From positions 607,117 to 671,116 of the forward strand of contig NZ_KK211166.1 in the NCBI RefSeq assembly GCF_000620705.1: DNA of 64,000 nt. Reading direction: 5' to 3'. Origin of the DNA: Nocardioides sp. URHA0020. GTDB lineage: Bacteria > Actinomycetota > Actinomycetes > Propionibacteriales > Nocardioidaceae. The notes under the pieces are model-generated. The model worked only from the letters and a program-made list of their open reading frames with translations, was not told the origin of the DNA and ran no database searches. Positions 50,377-58,810 of the stretch are shown piece after piece. Position numbers and translations under genes: made by a program. Each line of letters begins with the position of its first letter. Position 1 is the stretch's first letter.

Positions 50377-50427
50377 AACACCGACCCCGGTGTCCGTCGG
50401 CCCCGTCACGGCGCACAGAATCTCCAT

Positions 50428-51066
50428 ATGCGCTTGGACCATCTCTCTTTCGCCGCAGGACCTGATGGCCTCGCCAGCACCGCCCAGCGACTCGGGGGAC
50501 TGCTCGGCAAGGAATTCGTGGACGGCGGCGTGCACCCACGCTTCGGCACCCGCAACATGATTCTGCCGCTCGCCGGCGACACCTACCTCGAGATCGTCGA
50601 GGTGCTCGACCACCCCGCCTCCGACAAGGCCCCGTTCGGCCAGGCCGTCCGCGCCCGCTCCGCCCTCGGCGGCGGCTGGCTCGGCTGGGTCGTGGCGGTC
50701 AAGGACATCTCGGTCGTCGAGTCACGCCTCGGCCGAGAGGCCGCCATCGGCAGCCGGCACCGGCCCGACGGCGAGGCCCTGCGCTGGAAGCAGATCGGCG
50801 TCAGCGGCCTGATGGCCGACCCGCAGCTCCCCTTCTTCATCGAGTGGGAGAGCCCGGCGGAGATGCACCCCAGCACGGGTGCCGACGACAGCTTCTCCCT
50901 TGCCTGCCTGGAGATCGCGGGCGACCCGCAGCGCGTCAGCGAGTGGCTCGGCGAGTCCGTCGAGTCGCCGCTGGAGGACGTCAAGGTCGAGTGGGTCGCC
51001 CCCAACGGCACCCCCGGCATCCTGGCCGCGCAGTTCCAGACGCCGAACGGCCTCGTCCGGCTCTGA
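50428..51066 (+). CDS. VOC-family (glyoxalase-like) protein
   Basis: A 212-residue protein with two vicinal-oxygen-chelate half-domains. The first begins MRLDHLSFAAGPDGLASTAQ with FGTRNMILPLAGDTYLEIVE, a common form of the glyoxalase-like group. Metal ligands would be His5 and Glu58. Substrate unknown. A CAGAAT -10-like box (50416-50421) is 6 nt from the ATG, and a perfect palindrome lies further upstream. Confidence 0.85.
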   Translation: MRLDHLSFAAGPDGLASTAQRLGGLLGKEFVDGGVHPRFGTRNMILPLAGDTYLEIVEVLDHPASDKAPFGQAVRARSALGGGWLGWVVAVKDISVVESRLGREAAIGSRHRPDGEALRWKQIGVSGLMADPQLPFFIEWESPAEMHPSTGADDSFSLACLEIAGDPQRVSEWLGESVESPLEDVKVEWVAPNGTPGILAAQFQTPNGLVRL

Positions 51067-51107
51067 CGGAGATCGAGCAGGCTCCGCGGCCCGGGACCGA
51101 GGTCGTC

Positions 51108-51818
51108 ATGGGCGCATCGGGATCGAGGGTCTCCCCGGGGGCCCGCCCGAGTCCCAACATCTGGCACCACCCGGCGACGTACGAGACCGAGAACCGCGCG
51201 GTCGACCCCGACGGCGCCATCGAGACCGCCATGCGGTCGGTCGCGTCGTGGTCGGACCGGGCGGTGCTCGACATCGGCTGCGGCACCGGCTTCCACCTGC
51301 CGCGCTTCGCGGAGACCGCGGCGTCGGTCGTGGGTGTCGAGCCGCACGGCGACCTGGTCGCGCTGGCCCGCCGGCGTACCCGCCGCCTCCCCCACGTCAG
51401 CGTCCTCGCCGGCACCGCGCAGTCGCTCCCGGTGCCCGACGCGTCGGTGGACGTCGTGCACGCACGGTGGGCCTACTTCTTCGGTCCCGGCTGCGAGCCG
51501 GGACTGGCCGAGCTGGACCGCGTCGTGCGTCGCGGCGGGACGGCGTACGTCATCGACAACGACCCGACCCGCTCCACCTTCGGCGGCTGGTTCCGGCGCG
51601 GCTACCCCGAGGTCGACCCCGTGGCGGTCGAGCGCTTCTGGTCCACGAGGGGCTGGACCCGGATCCCGGTCGACATGCGGTGGTCCTTCACCTCCCGCGC
51701 GGATCTCGAGTCGGTGGTGCGCATCGAGCTCGCTCCTGCCGTCGCGGAGGCCGTGCTCAGCGAGCACGCCGGCACGGAGGTCGACTACGCCGTGAACCTC
51801 TGGTGGCGAGGCTTCTAG
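51108..51818 (+). CDS. Class I SAM-dependent methyltransferase
   Basis: A 236-residue methyltransferase with the SAM-binding loop AVLDIGCGTGFHLPRFAE (about residues 48-65), the acidic VVGVEPHG after strand 2 and the post-I motif SVDVVHARWAYFFGPGCEPG. The C-terminal half (RWSFTSRADLESVVRIELAP) is typical of small-molecule methyltransferases. Substrate unknown. It starts 42 bp after the VOC gene and may share its transcript. Confidence 0.85.
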   Translation: MGASGSRVSPGARPSPNIWHHPATYETENRAVDPDGAIETAMRSVASWSDRAVLDIGCGTGFHLPRFAETAASVVGVEPHGDLVALARRRTRRLPHVSVLAGTAQSLPVPDASVDVVHARWAYFFGPGCEPGLAELDRVVRRGGTAYVIDNDPTRSTFGGWFRRGYPEVDPVAVERFWSTRGWTRIPVDMRWSFTSRADLESVVRIELAPAVAEAVLSEHAGTEVDYAVNLWWRGF

Positions 51819-51849
51819 GCCCGATCCGCTCGGTTACGCTGAAGTTACT

Positions 51850-53112
51850 ATGACCAACGTCTTCGTTCGCTCCTACCTCAGCGCGACCCAGCACCCCGAC
51901 GCGCGGCGGGTCTTCGACGAGAACCTGATCGGCAACAACCTCGGGAACCTCCTCTACGCCTACGCCGCCGAGCGCCAGCTCTCCGCCAGCGGCAACACGA
52001 TCATCGCACGGGCGACCCGCGGCAAGGCCCTGCAGCCGGAGTGGATGCAGGCGAAGGCCGACCACCTCGTGATCCCGCTGGCCAACGCCTTCCGGTGGAG
52101 CTTCCTCAAGCGCCTGGACGGACTCAGCGAGCTGATCGAGGGGCTCGACATCCCGGTCACGGTCCTCGGCGTGGGAGCCCAGGCCGGCGTGGACGGCGCG
52201 ATCAAGCACGAGCACGGCGACGAGGTCGACGCCTCGGTGAAGCGGTTCGTCGCCGCCGTCCTGGAGCGCGGACCGTCCATCGGCGTGCGTGGCGAGTTCA
52301 CGCGTGACTACCTGGTCTCACTGGGCTTCCCCGACGCCGCGGTCGACGTCATCGGGTGCCCGTCCCTCTTCCTGCGCGGCGACGACCTGACGCTGCACCC
52401 GCTGCCCGACCTCACGCCGGAGTCGCGGATCGCCCTCAACCTCTCGCCGTACGTCGCCGAGATGGGCCCGGTCATCCAGCACAACGCCGAGCGCTACCCG
52501 CGGCTCGACTACGTCGCACAGGACATCGACACCCTAGGGATGCTCCTCGGCGAGGAGTACACGGGCTCGCGCCGCAACGACCCGCTGCTGCCCACCGGGC
52601 CCCAGCACCCCCTGATCCAGGGCGGCCGCACCTGGATGGCCGTGAACCCGCCCACCTGGATGGAGGAGCTCGGCCGCTACGACTTCAGCTTCGGGACCCG
52701 GATCCACGGCAACATCGCCGCGCTCCTCGGGGGCACGCCGGCCTTCGTGCTGGCCCACGACTCCCGCACGCTGGAGCTCGCGCGCTACCACGAGATCCCG
52801 CACCTGGACCTCCGCTCCGTCGACGGCGCGGTCGTCGACGCGGCCACAATCGCCGCCGAGGCCGACTACGGGCCGGCCACGGCCAACCACGCGGAGCGGT
52901 TCCGCCGCTACGTGGCCTACCTCGACCGGCACCACCTGAAGCACGTCTTCGCCCCCGGCGAGAGCGGGGCGGACTTCGACGCAGCGGTCGCGGCCACGTC
53001 GTACCCGCCGGTCGTGCGCGCCGGACAGCCGCTGCCCCCGGCCCCGGCCGCCGAGTCGCCGTCCGCGTGGCGCCGGCTGCGCTCCAAGGTCGGCGCCTCG
53101 CTGCGCCGCTAG
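51850..53112 (+). CDS. Polysaccharide pyruvyl transferase family protein
   Basis: A 420-residue protein of the CsaB-like pyruvyl transferase superfamily, which adds pyruvate ketals to cell-surface sugars from PEP. The signature FSFGTRIHGNIAALLGGTPAF is at about residues 276-296, and the N-terminal NLGNLLYAYAAER fits too. The C-terminal basic tail (WRRLRSKVGASLRR) is unusual. No other glycan gene is adjacent. A TACGCT -10 box (51835-51840) is 9 nt before the ATG. Confidence 0.82.
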   Translation: MTNVFVRSYLSATQHPDARRVFDENLIGNNLGNLLYAYAAERQLSASGNTIIARATRGKALQPEWMQAKADHLVIPLANAFRWSFLKRLDGLSELIEGLDIPVTVLGVGAQAGVDGAIKHEHGDEVDASVKRFVAAVLERGPSIGVRGEFTRDYLVSLGFPDAAVDVIGCPSLFLRGDDLTLHPLPDLTPESRIALNLSPYVAEMGPVIQHNAERYPRLDYVAQDIDTLGMLLGEEYTGSRRNDPLLPTGPQHPLIQGGRTWMAVNPPTWMEELGRYDFSFGTRIHGNIAALLGGTPAFVLAHDSRTLELARYHEIPHLDLRSVDGAVVDAATIAAEADYGPATANHAERFRRYVAYLDRHHLKHVFAPGESGADFDAAVAATSYPPVVRAGQPLPPAPAAESPSAWRRLRSKVGASLRR

Positions 53113-53132
53113 CCAGGCCGCTAGTCGGGCCG

Positions 53133-54194
53133 CTAGCTGGAGCCGCGGACGGCGAGCGTCGGCGCCAGCATCACGCCGGTGCCCCTGACCGGCGGGTGGG
53201 CGAGCAGACCCTCGAGCGCGGCGACGACCTCCACGGCCACCTCCTCCAGGGGCTGACGCACCGAGGTCAGCCCCGGCGACACCACCTGGGCGACCTGGGA
53301 GTCGTCGAAGCCGACCACGGCGACGTGCTCACCGGCGCGCAGGCCGCGGTCGCGCAGGGTGTGCAGGACCCCCATGGCCAGGGTGTCGGAGGCACAGACG
53401 AACGCGGACGGCTGCGCGCTGTCGAGCAGGTGGGCGCTGGCCTCGCGTCCCGAGGCGACGGTGTCCTCCACCCGTGAGGCGAGGCCGGTCGTGGGCAGCC
53501 CGCGCTCGTGCATGGCGCGGGTCCAGCCCGACCGGCGGTCCTCGCCGATGCGCGAGTCCTTGCGCCACCCGATCCAGGCGATCCGGTGGTGCCCCTTGTC
53601 CAGCAGGTGCCGGGTGCCGAGCTCGGTGCCGGCGGCCCCGTCCACGTCGACCCAGGAGTGCCGCGACCCGAGGCTCTCCCACGGCCGGCCGAAGGCGACG
53701 AACGGCGCCCGGCGCTCCTCCAGCCAGGCGGCCTGGGGGTTGCCGAGGTAGGTGTCGGTCACGACGAAGGCGTCGACCGCGGTGGAGCGCAGCAGGTCGT
53801 CGTACCCCGCCACCGGGTCGCGGCTGTCGCCGGAGAAGAGCAGCACGTGGTAGCCGGCCTCGCGGGAGGTCTCGACCAGGGAGTGCACGAAGCGGTCCAT
53901 CGTCGCGTTGGCCGTGCCCTCCTGCGCCGCGCCGATCCGCATCCCGATGAGGTTCGACGACCGGGTGCGCAGGTTGCGCGCGGCGCGGTTGGGCGAGTAG
54001 CCGAGGGCGTCGATCGACTCCAGCACACGGGTGAGCGTGTCGGGTCGGAGCAGGTCGGGGTTGTTGACGGCGTTGGACACCGTCTGCCGCGAGACGCCCG
54101 CCCGCTCGGCCACGTCCGCGAGCGTCGGTGGGGTCGCGGACAGCGCCGGCCGGGCGTAGACGCGCCCGCCCTCGTGCTCGTCGCTCCGGGGCAC
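53133..54194 (-). CDS. LacI-family transcriptional regulator
   Basis: A 353-residue regulator. The helix-turn-helix is PTLADVAERAGVSRQTVSNAVNNP (about residues 23-46), followed by the hinge helix GYSPNRAARNLRTR and a periplasmic-binding-protein-like sugar domain (NLIGMRIG to VVGFDDSQVAQVVSPGLTSV). GTG 54194 is chosen because GAGGAGG is 5 nt upstream; the ATG at 54245 would add 17 residues. No sugar transport or catabolism gene is close, so its targets are elsewhere, apart from a possible own operator. Confidence 0.88.
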   Translation of the reverse strand: MPRSDEHEGGRVYARPALSATPPTLADVAERAGVSRQTVSNAVNNPDLLRPDTLTRVLESIDALGYSPNRAARNLRTRSSNLIGMRIGAAQEGTANATMDRFVHSLVETSREAGYHVLLFSGDSRDPVAGYDDLLRSTAVDAFVVTDTYLGNPQAAWLEERRAPFVAFGRPWESLGSRHSWVDVDGAAGTELGTRHLLDKGHHRIAWIGWRKDSRIGEDRRSGWTRAMHERGLPTTGLASRVEDTVASGREASAHLLDSAQPSAFVCASDTLAMGVLHTLRDRGLRAGEHVAVVGFDDSQVAQVVSPGLTSVRQPLEEVAVEVVAALEGLLAHPPVRGTGVMLAPTLAVRGSS

Positions 54195-54223
54195 CCACAC
54201 CTCCTCGACCTGAAGGGGGCCGC

Positions 54224-54236
54224 TTGATCGATCCAA
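54224..54236. promoter_or_regulatory. LacI-type operator candidate
   Basis: TTGATCGATCCAA is a near-palindrome with the central CG of LacI-family sites. It lies 30 bp before the lacI-type GTG and probably mediates autoregulation. A single mismatch breaks the symmetry. Confidence 0.45.
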
Positions 54237-54315
54237 TGACACCACACCCGACCGCCGTCCGACACGCGTCCTGCGCCGTACGGCGAGTGTCGGCGGCGCC
54301 GCCTAGCGTGTGCGC

Positions 54316-55728
54316 ATGTCGAAAACCGCCCGCCCTGCCTATCGCTGCTCCGAGTGCGGATGGGAGACCGGCAAGTGGGTCGGCCGGTGCGGCGAGTGCC
54401 AGGCGTGGGGCTCAGTGGCCGAGGCGGCCGTGGTGCCGACGGGCCGCACGACGGCCGCCCCGGTGACCACGCCGGCGGTCCCGATCGGCCAGGTCTCGGT
54501 GAAGGAGTCGGCGTTCCGCTCCAGCGGGGTGCCGGAGCTCGACCGCGTGCTCGGCGGCGGCCTGGTGCCGGGCGCGGCGATCCTGCTGGCGGGCGAGCCC
54601 GGGGTCGGCAAGAGCACCCTGCTGCTCGAGGTGGCGGCCCAGACCGCCCGCTACCAGCGCCGCACGCTCTACGTCACCGGCGAGGAGTCCGCCTCGCAGG
54701 TGCGGCTGCGCGCCGACCGCACCGGTGGCGTCCACGACGAGCTCTTCCTGGCCGCCGAGACCGACCTGGGCGCGGTGCTCACGCACATCGAGCAGGTGCG
54801 GCCGGCGCTGCTGGTCGTCGACTCCGTCCAGACCATCGGCGCGTCCGGGATCGACGGCGTGCCGGGCGGCGTCACCCAGGTCAAGGAGGTCGCGGCCGCG
54901 CTCATCCGGGTGGCCAAGACCCGCAACATCACCACGGTCCTGGTCGGCCACGTCACCAAGGACGGCTCGATCGCCGGACCGCGGGTCCTGGAGCACCTCG
55001 TCGACGTGGTGCTCAACTTCGAGGGCGACCGCAACTCCCGCTTCCGGATGGTCCGCGCGATGAAGAACCGCTTCGGCCCGATCGACGAGGTCGGCTGCTT
55101 CGACCTCGGGGCCGACGGCATCAGCGCCGTCACCGACCCGACCGGGCTGTTCGTGGAGAACCACCACAGCCAGGTGCCGGGCACCTGCGTCGCGGTCTCG
55201 ATGGAGGGCCGGCGGCCGATGCTGGCCGAGGTGCAGGCCCTGGTGACCCACAGCGCCGCGGAGCGGCCACGTCGTACGACGTCGGGGCTGGACTCCTCGC
55301 GGGTCGCGATGGTGATGGCGGTCCTCCACCAGCACTGCCAGATCCGGCTGCAGACGATGGACGTCTTCGCCTCGACGGTCGGCGGCGCGAAGATCGTCGA
55401 GCCGGCGAGCGACCTGGCGGTGGCCGTCGCGCTGGCGTCCGCGAGCCGCAACCTGCCCGCACCCCGCGGGATGGTCGCGATGGGCGAGATCGGGCTCGCC
55501 GGCGAGCTGCGCCGGGTGCGCGACCTCCCGCAGCGGCTGGCGGAGGCCGCCCGACTGGGCTTCCAGCTCGCCGTGGTGCCCAGCGAGCCGGGTCGCACGG
55601 GCCCGCGCTCGCCCGAGTCGTGGACGGTCGACGGGATGCGGGTGGTCGACGTCCCGGACGTCAAGGGGGCCCTGCGGCTGATCGACCTGGCGGCCGAGAC
55701 GCGTGGCGACCGGCCGCGATCGGTCTGA
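54316..55728 (+). CDS. radA: DNA repair protein RadA
   Basis: A 470-residue RecA-related branch-migration ATPase for recombinational repair. The N-terminal zinc finger has Cys11, Cys14, Cys25 and Cys28 (CSECG...CGECQ). Walker A is GEPGVGKST (93-101), and the RadA-specific KNRFG is at about residue 251. The C-terminal domain (about 300-460) is Lon-protease-like. ATG 54316 lies 6 nt from a TAGCGT -10 box (54304-54309). It precedes disA, with which its product interacts in other bacteria. Confidence 0.95.
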   Translation: MSKTARPAYRCSECGWETGKWVGRCGECQAWGSVAEAAVVPTGRTTAAPVTTPAVPIGQVSVKESAFRSSGVPELDRVLGGGLVPGAAILLAGEPGVGKSTLLLEVAAQTARYQRRTLYVTGEESASQVRLRADRTGGVHDELFLAAETDLGAVLTHIEQVRPALLVVDSVQTIGASGIDGVPGGVTQVKEVAAALIRVAKTRNITTVLVGHVTKDGSIAGPRVLEHLVDVVLNFEGDRNSRFRMVRAMKNRFGPIDEVGCFDLGADGISAVTDPTGLFVENHHSQVPGTCVAVSMEGRRPMLAEVQALVTHSAAERPRRTTSGLDSSRVAMVMAVLHQHCQIRLQTMDVFASTVGGAKIVEPASDLAVAVALASASRNLPAPRGMVAMGEIGLAGELRRVRDLPQRLAEAARLGFQLAVVPSEPGRTGPRSPESWTVDGMRVVDVPDVKGALRLIDLAAETRGDRPRSV

Positions 55729-55776
55729 GCGCGCGGCTGTGAGCATTCTGTGACCTCCGAGACGACGCGCACGCCC

Positions 55777-55782
55777 TAGACT
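55777..55782 (+). promoter_or_regulatory. Candidate -10 box for disA
   Basis: TAGACT fits the TANNNT consensus, in the 109-bp gap between radA and disA. The transcript would have a leader of about 50 nt. No good -35 box is seen. Confidence 0.35.
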
Positions 55783-55837
55783 GGGCGCGCGGGGTCGACG
55801 GATGCCGCCCGAGTCAGTCCAGGGGAGGAACGTCGCA

Positions 55838-56920
55838 GTGGCCATCGACCGCTCTGACGAGCAGCTGCGGCTGCGCGCGACACTGGCCACGATCGCTCCC
55901 GGCACGGCCCTGCGCGACGGCCTCGAGCGCATCCTGCGCGGCCGTACCGGCGCCCTGATCGTGATGGGCCACGACAAGGTCGTGGAGTCGATCGCCACCG
56001 GTGGCTTCCTGCTCGACGTGCCCTTCACCGCCACCGGGCTGCGCGAGCTGGCCAAGATGGACGGCGCGATCATCGTCGACAAGGACGTCACCCGGATCCT
56101 GCGGGCCGCGGTGCACCTGATGCCCGACCACACGATCCCCTCCGAGGAGACCGGCACCCGGCACCGCACCGCCGACCGCGTCGCCCGGCAGACCGGCTTC
56201 CCGGTGATCTCGGTGTCGCAGTCGATGCAGATCATCGCGGCGTACGTCGGCGAGACCCGCCACGTCCTCGAGGACGTCGGCCAGATCCTGTCGCGGGCCA
56301 ACCAGGCGCTGGCCACCCTCGAGCGCTACAAGCTGCGACTCGACGAGGTCTCCAGCACGCTGTCGGCGCTGGAGATCGAGGACCTGGTGACGGTGCGTGA
56401 CGTCGCCGTCGTCGCCCAGCGGCTCGAGATGGTCACCCGCATCGCCCGCGAGATCGAGGACTACGTGCTCGAGCTCGGCACCGACGGCCGGCTGTTGTCG
56501 CTGCAGCTCGAGGAGCTGATCACCGGCGTCGACATCGAGCGCGAGCTGGTCATCCGCGACTACCTGCCGGTCGGTCGCCGCTCCCGCACTCCCGAGTCCG
56601 TGCTCGCCCGGCTCGAGTCGCTCTCCTCGATCGAGCTGGTCGACCCGGCCGCCGCCGCCCGCGCGCTCAGCCTCGGCACGGGCGAGCACCTCGACGGCGC
56701 GGTCGCCCCGCGCGGCTACCGGCTGCTGGCCAAGGTGCCGCGGCTGCCGAGCACGGTCGTGGACCGCCTGGTCGAGCACTTCGGCACGCTGCAGAAGCTG
56801 CTCTCCGCCGGCATCGACGACCTGCAGGCCGTCGACGGGGTCGGCGAGCTGCGCGCCCGGAGCGTGCGCGAGGGACTCTCCCGCCTCGCCGAGTCGACGA
56901 TCCTGGAGCGGTACGTCTGA
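55838..56920 (+). CDS. disA: DNA integrity scanning diadenylate cyclase
   Basis: A 360-residue octameric enzyme that makes cyclic di-AMP from ATP and stops at branched DNA. The catalytic DGA is at residues 75-77 (MDGAIIVD) and RHR at 108-110 (TGTRHRTADR). A linker of coiled-coil type follows, then a C-terminal helix-hairpin-helix DNA-binding domain (VDGVGELRARSV). GTG 55838 is preferred over ATG 55802 because GGGGAGGA lies 8 nt upstream and the length then fits other DisA proteins. Confidence 0.94.
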   Translation: MAIDRSDEQLRLRATLATIAPGTALRDGLERILRGRTGALIVMGHDKVVESIATGGFLLDVPFTATGLRELAKMDGAIIVDKDVTRILRAAVHLMPDHTIPSEETGTRHRTADRVARQTGFPVISVSQSMQIIAAYVGETRHVLEDVGQILSRANQALATLERYKLRLDEVSSTLSALEIEDLVTVRDVAVVAQRLEMVTRIAREIEDYVLELGTDGRLLSLQLEELITGVDIERELVIRDYLPVGRRSRTPESVLARLESLSSIELVDPAAAARALSLGTGEHLDGAVAPRGYRLLAKVPRLPSTVVDRLVEHFGTLQKLLSAGIDDLQAVDGVGELRARSVREGLSRLAESTILERYV

Positions 56921-57029
56921 CGACGTGAGACCTGCCGGTCGACAGTGGTCGAGCCGGCGGCACGACGCCGGGACCAGGCAGTGACCGTCGCGACCTGCGT
57001 GTCGAGACCGGGTGCGCCGAGCAGCGAGC

Positions 57030-57830
57030 TCAGTGCGACGACGCCGTGCTCGACGGCTTCTTCGTCGCCTTCTTCGTGGCCTTCTTGGTCGCCTTCGCGG
57101 TCGGCTGCTGCCGGGGCGTCGCCGTCACGGTGACGGTCGCGGCGGTCGGCGTCCTCAGCTCGAACTGCAGGTCCGACGGCTCGCCCCCCAGCGCCGCCGC
57201 GGTCACGTGGTACCACCCCGGCAGCGCCCACTCCGTGCGCGGCGAGCAGTCCGCGTCCGAGCGCTTCGCCTGCTTCCAGACGACCTTGACGTTGGTGGTC
57301 GCGGCCTTGCGGACCACGACGTCGCCCTTCGGGATCGCCCGCTGGCAGGAGCGGGTGTTCCAGATCGCGTCCTTGCCGGAGGTGATCGAGACGGCCAGCG
57401 CGCTCGACGAGACCCGCCAGGTGCAGGCCTCCGCGGTCATCGTCCGCAGCTGGAGCACGAGCGTCACGTCGCGACCGGCGACGCCGTTGTCGACCTTGGG
57501 GGTGACCGCGATGTCCGAGCCGACGCACCTGCCCACCGGAGCGGCCAGGACCGGCGCCGCGCTGGTCGTCGGCGCGGTCGGCGTGACCTCCTTCGTGGGG
57601 CTGGCCGACGGCGACGCCGCGGCAGTCCCGAACGACCCGGACGACGCGGACGACGAGGGGGTGTCGGCGGAGAGTCGAGCGGCTGCGTCACCGTCGCCGG
57701 ACGAGGCGTCGCTGCCGTCACCCAGCATCCGCGCGATGGCGAGGACGAGCAGGGCGGCGGTGCCGAGGACCATCAGCCGGCGGAACCAGTAGACCCGGGC
57801 CGGGTGCGGTCCGTGGGTCAGCGCAGGCAT
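57030..57830 (-). CDS. Exported or membrane-anchored protein
   Basis: A 266-residue protein I do not recognise. It has a hydrophobic segment at about residues 18-35 (LMVLGTAALLVLAIARML), a Ser/Ala/Thr/Pro-rich linker to about residue 95, a compact domain with four cysteines (GRCVGSDI, EACTWRV, TRSCQRAI, DADCSPRTEW) and a C-terminal Lys-rich tail with three KATK repeats. The domain resembles DUF4232-like folds only loosely. ATG 57830 has a TAGCGT -10 box (57837-57842, minus strand) 6 nt upstream. It faces mutY. Confidence 0.75.
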   Translation of the reverse strand: MPALTHGPHPARVYWFRRLMVLGTAALLVLAIARMLGDGSDASSGDGDAAARLSADTPSSSASSGSFGTAAASPSASPTKEVTPTAPTTSAAPVLAAPVGRCVGSDIAVTPKVDNGVAGRDVTLVLQLRTMTAEACTWRVSSSALAVSITSGKDAIWNTRSCQRAIPKGDVVVRKAATTNVKVVWKQAKRSDADCSPRTEWALPGWYHVTAAALGGEPSDLQFELRTPTAATVTVTATPRQQPTAKATKKATKKATKKPSSTASSH

Positions 57831-57892
57831 GCGGCCACGCTAGTCAGGGGGGAGCCGCCGATCGTGGTGCCACACCGACGACAATGGTCGCG

Positions 57893-58759
57893 ATGAGTGC
57901 TCTGCATGCACCAGTGCTCCGCTGGTACGACGACCACGCGCGCGAGCTGCCCTGGCGTGGGCCCGAGGCCTCGGCGTGGTCGGTGATGGTCTCGGAGTTC
58001 ATGCTCCAGCAGACCCCCGTCGCCCGGGTGCTCCCCGTTCACGAGGCGTGGCTCCGGCGGTGGCCGACCCCCGCGGACCTGGCCGCAGAGAGCACCGGCG
58101 AGGCCGTGCGCGCCTGGGGCCGGCTCGGCTACCCCCGGCGGGCGCTGCGCCTGCACGCAGCCGCCACCGTGATCGCCGAGCAGCACGACAACCAGGTGCC
58201 CTCGGCGTACGCCGACCTGATCGCACTGCCGGGGGTCGGCGACTACACCGCGGCGGCGATCGCGACCTTCGCCCACGGTCGGCGCCACGTCGTGCTCGAC
58301 ACCAACGTGCGGCGGGTCCTCGGCCGCGCCATCGGCGGCGTGGAGCTCCCGCCCGCCTCGATCACCAAGGCGGAGCGGGAGGAGGCGCTGGCGGTGCTGC
58401 CCGCCGACGAGCCGACCGCGGCGACCTGGTCCGTGGCGGTCATGGAGCTCGGCGCGCTGGTCTGCACGGCCAGCAGCCCGCGGTGCGGCGACTGCCCGGT
58501 CGCCGATCTCTGCGCCTGGCGGGCCGCCGGCCACCCGGCGTACGACGGCCCACCCCGCAAGGTGCAGACCTGGGCCGGCACCGACCGGCAGTGCCGCGGC
58601 CGGCTGCTGGCCGTCCTGCGCGACAGTGACGGGCCGGTGCACCGCTCCCGGCTGGACGCGGCCTGGTCCGACGAGGCGCAGCGCGCGCGGTGCGTGGCGA
58701 GCCTCATCGCGGACCGGCTGCTCGTCGTCGCCGGCCCGGACACCTACGCGCTCCCCTGA
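57893..58759 (+). CDS. mutY: A/G-specific adenine DNA glycosylase
   Basis: A 288-residue base-excision enzyme that removes adenine opposite 8-oxoguanine. Catalytic Glu35 is in VSEFMLQQTPV, the helix-hairpin-helix is LPGVGDYTAAAIA (112-124) and catalytic Asp136 is in VLDTNVRRV. The iron-sulfur loop CTASSPRCGDCPVADLC has the C-x6-C-x2-C-x5-C spacing. The C-terminal Nudix-like recognition domain of E. coli MutY is missing, as in many actinobacteria. ATG 57893 follows a GACAAT -10-like box (57880-57885) by 7 nt; ATG 57884 falls inside that box. Confidence 0.93.
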   Translation: MSALHAPVLRWYDDHARELPWRGPEASAWSVMVSEFMLQQTPVARVLPVHEAWLRRWPTPADLAAESTGEAVRAWGRLGYPRRALRLHAAATVIAEQHDNQVPSAYADLIALPGVGDYTAAAIATFAHGRRHVVLDTNVRRVLGRAIGGVELPPASITKAEREEALAVLPADEPTAATWSVAVMELGALVCTASSPRCGDCPVADLCAWRAAGHPAYDGPPRKVQTWAGTDRQCRGRLLAVLRDSDGPVHRSRLDAAWSDEAQRARCVASLIADRLLVVAGPDTYALP

Positions 58760-58768
58760 AATCGCCGA

Positions 58769-58801
58769 GTCGGCGCCAGCTTCCGTGAAGCTGGCGCCGA
58801 C
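58769..58801. terminator. Bidirectional terminator between mutY and clpC
   Basis: GTCGGCGCCAGCTTC (58769-58783) and GAAGCTGGCGCCGAC (58787-58801) form a perfect 15-bp stem with a 3-nt loop. It lies 10 bp after the mutY stop and 10 bp after the clpC stop, so it can end both transcripts. No T-run is present on either side. Confidence 0.8.
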
Positions 58802-58810
58802 CCGGGTTGC

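Noticed and set aside
53113..53132. Terminator between the pyruvyl transferase and LacI genes
   Set aside because: Repeats of CCGCTAG occur here, but pairing is irregular and short; I could not support a stable stem.
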